Assembly: GCF_036324505.1 (NCBI RefSeq)
Contig: NC_086368.1
Span: forward strand, 4,980,521 to 5,044,520
Reading direction: 5' to 3'
Length of the DNA stretch: 64,000 nt
Source: Eleginops maclovinus
Lineage: Eukaryota; Chordata; Actinopteri; Perciformes; Eleginopidae
In this document: positions 12,201-23,603 of the stretch, in pieces
How the letters are laid out: each line of letters opens with the position of its first letter
How positions within the stretch are numbered: the stretch's first letter is position 1
Notes under the pieces: model-generated
The model's database searches: none
What the model was told of the DNA's origin: nothing
The model's input: only the letters and a program-made list of their open reading frames with translations
Translations under genes and position numbers: made by a program

Positions 12201-15200
12201 ACTATTGACATATTTACAGTTGATAATGTCCTTTATAATATTTGATTGATTTGATTTGATATGAAGGCTAAATGAAAAATAAGGCTAAATGAAAAATAAG
12301 GCTAAATGAAAATTCTTTCTTCAAGTTACTTTGAAAGATGAGGAAAAGAGGAAGAACACAAACAGCGATCTCCAGCTTCTTCCAGCAGAGTAGTCATGTA
12401 AGAATTGTTTTTCTTGTGTGGATGTTCAAAGGTGTGAAAGGTCAGAAAACCATCACAAACACACAGCTAATACAACTGTATGCTAAGTGTCTTGCATAAA
12501 TATATGATATAGTTTAACAAAATTGAATAATACAAAAAATACAAGATGTATGTGACAATTAAGTTGTACCTTTTTAGTATCAGTTACACTCACTGTTCTT
12601 TGTATTAACTTATGAAACATATTATATTGTATATCAATCAGTGTAATTATATACATTACCCAAAAAATGATCTGGTCTTCCCCACCCACAAAGACAAAAA
12701 CGTGGCTGTACTCCACAAAATTTGCACCTCAAAATGCAGGAAATAATGTTTCAGACAGTTATGAATTTCCACATTTTTCGAGGGGGGGATGCCCCTGGGC
12801 CCTCCTACAATACTCGCGCCTGTGGCGCTAGCGCGTTGCTAGGCCATTGAAAAAAGATTGGACACCCTGTAAAAAAAGCCTAGCTAAAGCAATAGGTTTG
12901 TATCATTTTTTTGGAATGTTCTAATATTACTTCACTATTTATAGTTACAGGGTGATATGTGTAAGACAGATTACAGTTAAAGGTCAGGTTTTATACTGTA
13001 TTTCAACAATATATTATGTCACGCATGATCCGAAACCTAATTCACCTATTTTTTTTTACTTGGATCCAGTGGGGAAGAGAAACAACACACAGGGGAGACA
13101 TTTAAAGGTATTAAAGACATTGAAAAGTGTATTTTGCATAATAGGGGACCTTTAAGGGGCTTTATTTTCATCTTTTTAAGATATTTTACTTTTAGATATC
13201 AGCGTTTATTCTTGAGCACTTTAAATTTCAAATGACATATTCTAAAATCTCATCTCTAATATATGATGAGATATTAAGTATTTTGCTAATCCTCACTCTA
13301 TGACTCAGTGTGACAGCTGCTGTGACAGCGGAGTGTTGTTGTGGCTCTGAGGGGAGAGGAAGTGTCCTACTTTACTTCCTCACAGGGGCGGGATGAGTTT
13401 AACAATTCATAAGCCAATTCGCATATTCTTTATTACTCTACTCCAGAAGTGTCATTTAGTTGCATTATAATCACGGACAATTATACCGTGGCTTGCAGAA
13501 TAAATATGTGTTTGTAATACTTTCGGCACCTGAAGTGACATTTTCAAGCAGCTTAATATAAACCTAAAGTTAGAAAGGATTTTTAAAATTTCCCGAAAAT
13601 CCTTTATCTTCTCAGCCTTTAATTCCTCTTTAAATTACATTCACACTCTATTTAGTGTGAGTACCTTCAAGTCTCAATTTCACTGTGACGAAGACACTGC
13701 AAAAGTTATCAGTTTTTTGCTATTTACTCAAGCTCAAACTTGAAACTTAAGTTGTAAATTACGTGCTTATTCACCCTGAGACAGTCCAAACACATATAGG
13801 GTTATGACAAAATAGCAAACAGACCCCTTCAACGTCCTCCTACTAATCCCCAAAATAAGGTAGACATTTAATATTGCCATGCAGATGTGTCTAGTCAGGA
13901 AAACAGTACTGGTTGTAAAGTCTTGTCTTGTCACAGGGACTGTTGCAAAACCAAGCAGCTCATAAACATCAGATTTAACAATTAGAAGAGGTTCACAAAA
14001 AAAAGAAGAAACACCTCTAGAGATATGTGGGAGTTGTACAATGGAAAGTGTTATGCTCTATACATCTGTGCCATGCTTCTCTTTTATTATGTTGTCATCT
14101 TACCTAGCCGACAGTCTTTCTTCCCATGTTCTATGAACTTTAAGGCTATTGGATGCTGCTCTAAAACTACTGTTGCACCCCTTTTACTCTGGCTTTCATA
14201 CTGACTTTTGCAAAATAACCCACCTAACAAAAAAGCTATTTCATCTCCCAAAAGAAACTCAGATTTCTAAGAGTTCGGTTAAATAAATGAAAGAAAACTT
14301 TCATGAGCCATTTCAGAAGTAAGGTAACAAACACACATTACAACCACTACAAGGACATTTTGAGTTGTATAGTAATGCCTTGTAATTGTTTGTTAATCAG
14401 AACAGGCCAAAAGAAAACATAGCTGCAATTTACATACCATATAGCACTTTAAAATCTTGCATAAATTCAAAAGGCAAGATAAAACACAAACAAAACAATG
14501 AGCTGAAAGACAATAAAACACTCCTTTAAAGTGAGGGACACTGCAGGGTTTAGTCGTTAGTCTGTGCAATACCTTCATACATTCCATAAAGTGTTATTTG
14601 AAGCTAATCCACGCAGTCAGTTTATAGTTAGTTAGCTGGTTGACTGAACAAGGGAAATATCGCAAAGAACCTACAGTTCTAGTTAAAACGTGCCATTCAA
14701 TGTATTCCTCCACTATAAAGTGTTTTCCCCTTTTAACTATTTCTATACGTGACGCATTTTCCTGACAACCCAATGCTAAACATGCAGCACTTTCCCCCCC
14801 GGTAATGCTTAAAAAATCAGTCCTCCTCCCAGCAGACAGTGGAAAGGAGGCCATTGTTGTCGCGTGTCATAGTTTAGCGATCCACAGAGGTGTAATGACT
14901 TTAATAATTCATAAGTTGCGGATTCAATTTCGCTTTAAACCATTTTCATAAGTTATCTGGCTGGCTGCTTTCCCGCTGTGGGTCTGTCACAGACATAATG
15001 GACCCTGGAGGCTGCTCATCAACACACACACAAGCACAAACACTCACACCAGCATGCACCGCCTCTGGCCGCACAGACTGATGCATACCCAAAAGGATTT
15101 TAAGCAGCCAACATACACCTGCATGTGGGCACCAAAACATACAAAATAAAAACAGTGTGTTACAAGTTCAAGTCCTACACACACTCTTATATAAACAGTA

Positions 15201-16842
15201 CACAGAGTGAGAGATGCATCGCTGAAGGCAACTTTGCCATCCCTGTCTCTGTAACTGGATGTAAGACCAACTGTTTTAGTCACAATTTGCCCCCATGCAG
15301 CAGTATGAATCCTCAGCTCTCATTCTACAATCACAAACATTTTTCATGGCTGATGTATCGACAAACAGGCTGCTGGGAGCAGAACACACGATCTGTTAGT
15401 GCTAATGCATATTTATTTTCAGAGGATGTACCATTCGAACATATTTTCTCATCAAACGTCTCTTTTAAACTGTCTTTTCTCAGTTCTCCAACTCTGCCTG
15501 ATAAATTAGTGTCTCCTGGTGACTAATTTGAATGTGATTAGGCTAATGAGTGCTGGCGCTGTCAGCTTACTGAACAGGTTGAGTTATAGATGAAGCATCA
15601 GGCCAGATTTCCCGCCTGCAGTAGAAGCACCGGCATCATGTGAGCAGCGGGAGCATCTTTTAAAACGGTGACAGAGATGTTGTGAGCATGTGCAAGGCAG
15701 GTCGATAGACTAACACAGTGTATAAAAGCATTTTTTTCAAAAGTTCAGATATGTTGTGTCTCAATTTGCATATTTCTCTTCCTACATGTCATCTTTTCAG
15801 TTCAGAAGTGGCAAAATGCACTGTGATTACCTGCAAGGTGCGCTCATGGTGGTCAGAAAGTTGAGTCTGTAAGTTGCGCAACAAGCTGTAGTTTCATTTG
15901 CTCTTGTCAACACTGCAATACCAAAATGACACTTAATGGGTTGTTGTTTGTGATATACACCTACCATCATACAGTACTAGTGTCAAAAAGATGCAATTCT
16001 TCATTTTATTGGGTTAATTCAGCGGTTTGAAATTATTTGTTGCTGCGAAATAACTAGCTAGCAAGCACTGTATTGTTTGCTTATCGTTCACCAGCTAGCA
16101 GGATAATAACTTCAGCTGGTAAGGAATTAAGAATGATTCAGGATTCAGACAATGGTTCCTGGCTGAAATGCACACTCTGCTCAAATGTCCACAGTGAACG
16201 ACATGAAGTGAACTAAAGAGTGTCCAAACTGGGACAGCAATCGAAAACAGCACTAATCTGTTGTTGCTGAATGAGCATTTTTTTTTTCTTCTGATTTAAC
16301 ACACGCATTAAAGGCAAAGCTGAAGGTATTTAAACACGTATTCTACATTTTAACAACTCCAATAACATTTGGTTTCTCTGTCGTCTAACTGCCTGTTTTT
16401 AAGCAATCAATCAATATTGTTTTCTACTTCTCACTATTATCAGAAATGAAACACGTTGCAGTACCAGTTGTGGTAGACACCAGTTAGATGTAAAGGCAAA
16501 CCAATGTTATTGTCACAGGCAATGCACACACACTTCAGTGTGCATGTTAAAAAACATTCCTGCTAAAAGTTCAACACAACATGTTTCTTTTTACCAAAAA
16601 CCACAGAGCCATATTATTCCGCTCTGTTGAAAAGGAGATGTGTGACAGTGGATCTGTAGCAACATAGTTGAAATGTTTTAAACCTGATACACTTTCTGAC
16701 AAACACAAAATCACGCGCAAATAAAGTTTAAGTATGATCCCAGTGTTCAATATCTTGTGCTTGTTTTACATGGTTGTAGTTGGAAAATGTCCACTGTTCA
16801 GATTAAAACCGTCCGGCTTTACGCAGAAACACCTGCTAGGCC
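9223..16842. other. grip2 intron 1, mostly featureless
   Basis: I see no gene in this stretch. A fragment near 12775-12860 with GGGGGATGCCCCTGGGCCC and CGCGCC looks like an old repeat of unknown type. Segments near 13395-13440 and 14885-14935 share the core TTCATAAG within weakly similar flanks and may be two ends or copies of an old repeat. Everything else looks like ordinary AT-rich intron. Confidence 0.5.
12264..12312. repeat. 17-bp tandem repeat, about 3 copies
   Basis: AAGGCTAAATGAAAAAT is repeated nearly perfectly three times. Confidence 0.9.
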
Positions 16843-16868
16843 TGTGTGTGTGTGTGTGTGTGTGTGTG
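16843..16868. repeat. (TG)n microsatellite
   Basis: A short, pure TG run, 120 bp left of the (CA)n tract that holds the hAT element. Confidence 0.95.
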
Positions 16869-16991
16869 AGACATGCATGAATGAAGTGAATACTAACAGA
16901 CACGGCTCTGTCGTATCTTACAGGATTCCCTCAAGCTTTTAGCAAACCTTTAGAGGAACACACACCGACAAACACTACGTTTACAGTCTGA

Positions 16992-16992
<1 letters not shown>

Positions 16993-17047
<55 letters not shown>
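16993..17047. repeat. (CA)n tract, left part, ending in the hAT target duplication
   Basis: A pure CA run that stops exactly at the left end of the hAT element. Its last 8 bases, ACACACAC at 17040-17047, match the first 8 bases right of the element. With 20510-20723 it is probably one microsatellite split by insertion. Confidence 0.92.
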
Positions 17048-17050
<3 letters not shown>

Positions 17051-17283
17051 GGCTGAACGATCTATCGTTTTGGACCGAAAATCGCGATCTCAGACAACAC
17101 GATTTTGGGATCGTCAAAGCTGCGGTTTTTGCTTGGTGCATATTAATAATCATTTCGTCAATAATTTCACATGAATGCCCAAGGCTCTGTGTCAGCTACT
17201 GATCAGAAAGCTGCAGGCTGCGCGTGACCAGATCACGTGTTCGCCACCCAAGTCAGTGTGTAGCTCGTCATTCAATTTCAAGC

Positions 17284-18130
17284 ATGGCTGAAGCAGGAGC
17301 AGAAGCGGAGCCGACGAAATTAATAGCAAAGAAAAACAGCACGTCGGTCATTTGGCAGTATTTTGGATTTGAGGCCACTGATGAACACCAGAAACAGGTG
17401 TTGTGCCAAACATGTCGTGTAAAAGTGGCTACATCGGGTGGCAATACCACCAATTTACATCGCCACTTGAGAATTCACCACCTGAACTTGTATGATGAGT
17501 GCATGGCGAAAAAGAACTGTGAAACATCAAGCAGCAGCGATACTTCGGCAAAACAGCCAACAATAACATCATTGTTCGCCAGTGTGACGCCTTATGAAAG
17601 AACTAGCCGAAGACACAAGGAGATTACCACTGCCGTAACGACTTACATATCGAAGGACATGGTGTCTGTAAACACCGTGACCAAAGACGCATTTAAACGT
17701 TTGCTACGCAGAATGGATAAGAGGTATGTTCTGCCCTCCCGCACATACTTCAATCAAGTTGCCATCCCACAGCTCTACGCAGAATGTAAGGCCAAAGTTG
17801 TAAATGAGCACGAAAACACGGAGTTTTATGCATCAACTACTGATCTGTGGTCAAGCAGAACGACCGAGCCCTACATGAGTTTGACCGTGCATTTCGTCAA
17901 CGCCAACTTCGAGTTGTGTAGCCGCTGCCTGCAGACAGCATACTTCCCCACTGACCATACCGGGGAGAATATTGCCATGGGGCTGAAGGAGTGCTTGGCC
18001 AACTGGGGTCTAAAAGAAGAGGCCCAGACGTGCATAACAACAGACAACGCTTCAAATATGGTCAAAGCAATGGGACTTAACCAATGGACCAGACTGCAGT
18101 GCTTCGGACACAGGCTGCATCTTGCAATTG
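17284..18130 (+). CDS. hAT transposase exon 1: BED zinc finger and first part of catalytic core
   Basis: Codes residues 1-282 plus one base. The ATG at 17284 starts MAEAGAEAEPTK. An in-frame start at 17224 would add 20 residues unlike the family. A BED-type zinc finger follows at about residues 20-65: the VIWQYFGFE aromatic start, LCQTC as the cysteine pair, and HRHLRIHH as the histidines. The first catalytic Asp is D187 in STTDLWSS and the second is D254 in ITTDNASNM. The exon ends CTTGCAATTG followed by GTAAGT, a strong donor in phase 1. No stop or frameshift is present. In other annotations such genes are often called zinc finger BED domain-containing protein 1-like. Here the flanking inverted repeats show it is a transposon gene and not a domesticated one. 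Confidence 0.9.
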
Positions 18131-18328
18131 GTAAGTACAAGAATGTGTGTTTGTGCGAGTGTGTATTTTTACAAGGTTACTACAAGTGTGAGAGTTCGTA
18201 TTATCTGGGGACGAAGCGCCGGGAAGTTTGTTGTCAAGCTGTCGTTAGCTGACCAACTGTTAGCGCAATGCTACTTTAACATACTGTTTATCCTAGGGAG
18301 AAAAATGAACCCTTTCATCGGTAAACTT

Positions 18329-18356
<28 letters not shown>
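18329..18356. repeat. (TG)n microsatellite inside the hAT transposase intron
   Basis: A TG run between exons 1 and 2 of the transposase gene. Confidence 0.95.
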
Positions 18357-18363
<7 letters not shown>

Positions 18364-18430
18364 GTGTGCACGTTTTAAGGGTTAGGGATTAGTGAGGCCA
18401 TGTAATGTGTGTTTCGGTGCGAGGGGGAAA

Positions 18431-18519
18431 CGTGTTTTTGGTACAATAAACAGCTAGCGTGTTTTTGGTACAATAAACAGCTAGCGTGTTTTTGGTACAA
18501 TAAACAGCTAGCGTGTTTT
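18431..18519. repeat. 27-bp tandem repeat inside the hAT transposase intron
   Basis: Three perfect copies start at 18431, 18458 and 18485, with a partial fourth to 18519. The unit begins CGTGTTTTTGGTACAATAAA. The identity between copies indicates recent expansion. Confidence 0.95.
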
Positions 18520-18824
18520 AGTAGTAGCACATGTCAGGCTGGTGCAACATCAGCTGATGCCACTATACAGATTAAATGATTTTTTGGTTTTTAGTGGAAT
18601 ATCTAAGAAGCATATTAATTGCTTGTACATTAATTACCAATTACAAATTAATTTATGGGCAATAACTTCCTGTGGTAGTACCACCTGAAGTCTGCTGCTA
18701 AAAAAACGTCATTGAACTAAATACAAGATGACAACAGATGTAATCAATGGTATGTTATGAATACTGTGTTATGAGCTATCCTTATGGCTTTTCATACTGT
18801 AATACATGTAATGTTTTCCCCCAG

Positions 18825-19444
18825 AAAATGCTGTCAAAGATGAGCAAAGAATCAAACGGGCCACAGGACTTTGCAAGCAGCTGGTTGCGGTCTTCACTCA
18901 CAGCTGGAAGAAGAAGGCGGCACTAAAACAGCCACAGCAAGACTTGAACCTACCTCAACAGTCACTGGTCACTGAATGTCCGACACGATGGGGCTCCCGG
19001 CAGAAAATGATTGGGAGGGTGTTGGAGCAGAGCAAGGCACTGTGCCAGGTTCTGTCTGAAGACAGGAAGACGCGGCACCTGGTCCCCACTTGGCAAGACA
19101 CAGATGTCCTTGAATCTGTAAACAATGCCCTCGGTCCTCTTCAGGAGTCCACAGACGCCCTCTCAGGTGAGGACTACGTAAGCGTGTCATACCTGAAGCC
19201 AGTGCTCCATCTCCTCAGAACAGCAACGCTTGCTGAAACTGACCAGGACACGAATCTCACCAAGGAGATCAAATCAAGAGCTCTCCACTACATTGAAGAG
19301 AAATACAGCGACCCAGTGACACAGAAGCTCTTGGACATCACATCCTTCCTTGATCCAAGATTCAAGAAGAGCTACATAAGTGAAGAGAATGTCCCATACA
19401 TCAAAGACAGAGTGAAGATGAAAATGGAACAGGTGGCACAAAAG
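18825..19444 (+). CDS. hAT transposase exon 2: helical insertion and core
   Basis: Codes residues 283-489 of the transposase. The acceptor is TTTTCCCCCAG at 18814-18824. The first two bases complete a Glu codon, so the joined protein reads LHLAIENAVKDEQRIKRA. The exon holds LVTECPTRWGSRQKMIGR, a typical hAT block with the conserved TRW, and the helix-rich LDPRFKKSYI segment. The donor is CAAAAG followed by GTAAGC, leaving in phase 0. No stop interrupts it. The intron from exon 1 is 694 bp. Confidence 0.87.
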
Positions 19445-19629
19445 GTAAGCTTTCCTTTTTCTTTGTTGTTTCAAAATAAAACAAAGTTGTATTTGTGTTT
19501 TTAATTTTTAATTTTTGAACTATACTCTACTGACATTTTAAACTTTTAGACAAAATGCCTCGTTGGTCTTTATCACAACTGATAGCAAAACATTGATGCC
19601 TCTTATTACTGTGTGTTGCAGGAGCAGAG

Positions 19630-20019
19630 GGCTTGTGTCACAACCCATCCCATGCCCCTGAGTGCAGAAAAAGAACCACCTCTACAAAGCGAAAGCGGTC
19701 ACTGGGCAGCTTTTTCAAGACCAAGGCGGTCCCTGCTTCCTCTACTGTGCAGTTGGAGGATACCATTAAAGCAGAACTGGACACCTACCTCATAACTCCT
19801 ACCATTGATGGAGAGCAAGATCCACTGGCCTGGTGGAGAGTGCACAATGTCAACTTCCCATGGCTTAGCAAGTTGGCTCGTAAGTACCTTTGCATACCAG
19901 CAACGAGTGCACCATCAGAGAGACTGTTCAGTGCCAGTGGCAATATTGTCACATGTCAGCGTGCAAGTCTGAAGCCAGCAAAGGTTGACATGTTGGTTTT
20001 CTTGGCCAAAAATCTCTGA
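19630..20019 (+). CDS. hAT transposase exon 3: C-terminal dimerisation region
   Basis: Codes CHNPSHAPECRKRTTSTKRK, then the block DPLAWWRVHNVNFPWLSKLA and RKYLCIPATSAPSERLFSAS before the stop at 20017-20019. This is the hAT C-terminal dimerisation motif with the usual WW and SERxFS signatures. The Glu of SERLFS, residue 586 in the joined model, is the likely third catalytic residue. The acceptor choice matters. The strongest-looking AG (19620-19621) puts the exon in the wrong frame. The AG at 19628-19629 keeps frame and gives a 618-residue protein. Either the downstream AG is used, or the copy carries a one-base frameshift here. Length and motifs otherwise suit a functional enzyme. Confidence 0.82.
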   Translation, partial: GLCHNPSHAPECRKRTTSTKRKRSLGSFFKTKAVPASSTVQLEDTIKAELDTYLITPTIDGEQDPLAWWRVHNVNFPWLSKLARKYLCIPATSAPSERLFSASGNIVTCQRASLKPAKVDMLVFLAKNL

Positions 20020-20507
20020 AGGGATGAAGGGGAAGATTGATTTTTGTTGTTGTTCTTCTGCACCTTACCCTGACATGTCTTTGTTCCATTAAAAAGGTGT
20101 TCACTCTTTTTTACTTATCTTTTGTTTACAGACTAGATGTTAAATAATGTAACCAGTTGGACATCTTTTGTTGATGAGGAAAATGTATTTGTTTTATTAT
20201 TATTATTATTATTATTATTTATTTTTACTACCTTTACATTTCACTTCCTCTTGCCACTTTATTTGAAGAAGAAGCACAGGTTTCTGAATACACGGGTTGA
20301 ATATCTGTAACTGCTGCTGATGTTGAGGTTCATAAGCTAGCTCCTTTGAGCCATTTTGCACTACTTTTAAGGTAAGACTTCTTTTTTTGCTCCACTTTGT
20401 TGTTACACTGAAACTTGTTTAAATAAAAAAAATCGTGTTTGAAATCGAAATCGCAATCTCTGCCAGAAAAATCGCAATTTCAATTTTTTCTTAAAATCGT
20501 TCAGCCC

Positions 20508-20725
<218 letters not shown>

Positions 20726-21067
20726 CCTTGTGCAGGATGTTGAGGAGGAGGCCCAATGCTGACACCGGAGGCCAGAAGAGATGTGATTATCTGCAAAGAT
20801 CTTCCTGATCTTGCAGCAGTTTGAGGTTCTCTTCAACAAAATGTCTCTGTAGATAAGAACACCTTTGTACATTCCTGGTCCAAATTACAATTATTTGTAT
20901 TCAAATATGCAGAAAAATCCAGGCTGGAAAAATCATGTGAGATGTTACGGCTTTTCCACCAAAATGATTTACTTGCACTGCAGCAACACCGGCTCTAGGC
21001 CCAAAAAACTGGTTCTTTTTTTTAAACCAACAATCTGTTGCATGCGTCAGAGGGTCACGTTGTAACA

Positions 21068-21763
21068 ACCAGCTTGTATTTTAAGCGTAGTTAGAAAAGA
21101 AAAGGTTCGGGAGTGTGGAAGCGGGGTGTGGTTAGAGCGCCGGCTGCTGGAGTGATGGAGTGGCTCAGCCAGAGGCCAGACTGCTGATCAGAATAAGGTA
21201 AACAGTCTCTCAGTAAAATCATGCCAGTAACCAGGTTCTGGTGTCTTTGTAGAGACAATAACTCTACAAAGTTGCGGCCACCAAGGACACTTTTCAAATA
21301 AAACGTGTTTGTTTTCACCATCCAGCTTCTCCTTCCGTCATTTTTACCTATAGTGTGAGCTAAAACGCTCACAGGGAGCTACAGTGGTTATTCAACCTGG
21401 GAAAGAGAGGTACTGATACATTTAGTGTACCTATCCTCCAAATAATAAAGTTCCCCCTCAAACTAAAACCTAGACAGTGTGGGACTGGCATCTTAAAAAC
21501 GGTTTAATGAGCCCAAAAAGCAAATAGCAGGCAGTATCCAACTTAAAATGCAGTCTTCTTGATTGGCTGGATATTCCCACAAAAGCAAAAAAATAAGTCC
21601 AAAGTCACTCCACATAAATATAATCCCAGACAGGAAAAAAAAGCAAGACCATATGTAACCAATCAACTTAAATGTTAAGCTTGGTTAGCAAAAGAAAAGG
21701 TTCGATAGCTACTTGGCAACCTGGCAAAGTGAGGGGCTGGTACATTTATTGTGTCCTCCAAAT
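21068..21763 (+). repeat. two related copies of an unclassified repeat
   Basis: Copy 1 (about 21068-21440) starts near AGAAAAGAAAAGGTTCGGGA and ends with an ACCTGGGAAAGAGAGGTAC, GATACATTTAGTGT, TCCTCCAAAT series. Copy 2 (about 21658-21763) has the same start (AAAAGAAAAGGTTCG) and the same end (ACCTGGCAAAGTGAG, GGTACATTTATTGTG, TCCTCCAAAT) but lacks about 270 bp between them. They are direct repeats, possibly LTR or other element fragments. No coding sequence was seen. The second copy is cut at 21763 by the next hAT element. Confidence 0.6.
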
Positions 21764-23431
21764 CAGCGGTTTTCAATAGTTGAGCCAAAAGAGCCACAGG
21801 GGAGGCGCGACGTGCGAAGAAAAAATAACGTACACATCTGTATGCAGCTCTATTAGGATCGGTAATTGTTTGTGTATTAGCTGTAAAATGCATCGTTTCC
21901 TTGTCCCAAGTCAACAGAAGTCAGCAGTAAGGGAGGAGACAGGACCCAGCGAAAAACGTAGGAAATATGATCCTGAGTACTTAAAGTTTCACCTGGCCGG
22001 GGTCCGAGGCTGCACCTCTGCCGGAGTGTGGTCTGCAAAGAGGTGCTAGCAAATGACAGCATGACACATTGAAACATTGAAGCTAAGCACACACATTTAG
22101 TGAACAAGCCAGTTGAGTTTTTTGAGAGGAAGCGTGTTGATTTTCAGTCACAAAAAAGCATAATACAGTCGTTTGGCACTATTTGAAGGCGACAGAAGCA
22201 TCTTATCGTGTCGCGCTACGTATAGCGAAGGCAGGCAAACCCAATAACATCGGCGAAACATTGCTACTTCCTGCAGCTAGAGATATGTGTTCAGTGATGC
22301 TGGGAGAAGCAGCTGCAGCTAAACTTGATGTGATCCCTATCTCTGACAGTACCATCCAGCGACGAATATCAGACATGGCTTGTGATGTCAAAGAGCAGGT
22401 CCTGGACGGTGTTCGTGAAAGCCCCTTTCGCGTTATTCAACTATGAGTCCACTGACTTCGCACACTGTGCTCAATTGATGGTGTATGTTCGGTTTATCAA
22501 AGAGCTCAGGGTGCAGGAAGATTTTTTGTTTTGCGTTCCTCTACCCGCCCGCACAACAGCTAATCCCCTTCACCTCCACCTACTTGTGTGAGTGTGGGTT
22601 TTCTGCACTGACCCTGATTAAAAACAAATACAGATCAAGGCTGCAGGTGGAGGACGACTTGCGCGTATTTCTCTCAGCAGTGCAGCCCTGCATCGAACAC
22701 CTCTGCGCATCAAAAGCGCGGCCTTATTGTTCCCACTGATATGGACGATTAAATTGAAACTCAAAGTTGTGTTGTCTTGAATGCATAAATTGGTTGGGCA
22801 ATAGGGTGGATTTCGCTCTTGTAGTGCAAATGACGTGAATGGCGTCATTTTTGTTGTTGGTTAAACCTGAGGCTTTATGTGGCTGAAAACGTTAAAAAAA
22901 TGTGATGAAAATACGTGAATCTGCTCGATCTGATAACATGCCCTCAATGCAGTTGACTGTTAAATGTTATGTGTTCTGTGAACAACCAGCGTTGTCGTTC
23001 ATTGATCAGAGAGCTGTCAATTGTGCTGATTTTGTTCGAGACGTGCATCTCCTTCAAATGTGCGCTCAAGGCCCAGACACACTGTGCCGATTGTTTGACT
23101 TGTGGATAGGCCTACTGATGTTCAGGGATTTTAAGTTGCCTCAATTAGGCCTGCATGAAGTTTGAAAGTATTTGCTGTTGCAAAGATCGTTTATGAATGC
23201 ACTTTTTAAAAAGTTGTGAAACTAAAATGTCTTCAAATACAAAATTAAAAAATATTTACATTTTATCAGTTTTAATGAAACTCGTCATTGCCTGCAACAC
23301 ACAAAAGATGGCATTTACTGCAGAGGTGTGTGTGGGTTAGGGCAGGCGGACGGGATTTTGGGGAAGGGGGGCCTCGGCTGTCCTTTCCTATTCTAGGGGA
23401 GGCTCAAATTCACCCAATTTGAAAACCCCTG
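21764..23431 (+). mobile_element. hAT transposon of the ZBED5/SCAND3-like type, internally deleted
   Basis: The left end CAGCGGTTTTCAA (21764) and the right end, read inverted as CAGGGGTTTTCAA (ending 23431), form a terminal inverted repeat with one mismatch. The next blocks (TGAGCC and GGGGAGGC) are also shared. The flanks CTCCAAAT (21756-21763) and TTCTAAAT (23432-23439) agree at 6 of 8 positions, as expected for an aged 8-bp duplication. Its coding region is broken and has lost most of the catalytic core. Its family differs from the TAGGGCTGAACGAT elements on either side. Confidence 0.85.
21888..22739 (+). pseudogene. broken hAT transposase (ZBED5/SCAND3-like)
   Basis: The order of recognisable pieces is KRRKYDPEYLKF (the usual N-terminal motif of this family), EVLAND and NKPVEFFERKR (BED finger end), ATEASYRVALRIAKAGKP, IGETLLLPAARDM, DSTIQRRISDMACDVKEQVL and EDFLFC. 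After that the sequence jumps directly to the C-terminal dimerisation segment CGFSALTLIKNKYRSRLQVE. Frames change within the BED finger (after about 21992), stops occur near 22055 and 22180, and another frame change follows near 22445. The core between EDFLFC and the C-terminus, several hundred residues in full-length relatives, is missing. Confidence 0.85.
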
Positions 23432-23603
23432 TTCTAAATACATCTCCCTGCAAACCCTGACCTGCCTCGTCACCCAGTTCTTCCTTTTCAATGTCTGCCA
23501 ATCTAAAGTCTCTTTAAAATAAATGCTAGTGAAAACTACCACCAAAATCAGTTTATCTCTAAACCATTTAACATAAGTTCCCCATACTGGCCACCATGTG
23601 TAC

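Noticed and set aside
14594..14854. 86-codon minus-strand frame beginning MASFPLSAGRRTD
   Set aside because: The sequence looks like part of an old dispersed repeat. No conserved domain identified.
17224..17283. Upstream ATG of the hAT transposase (20 extra residues)
   Set aside because: The added residues are unlike family N-termini and overlap the subterminal motif. The ATG at 17284 is a better fit.
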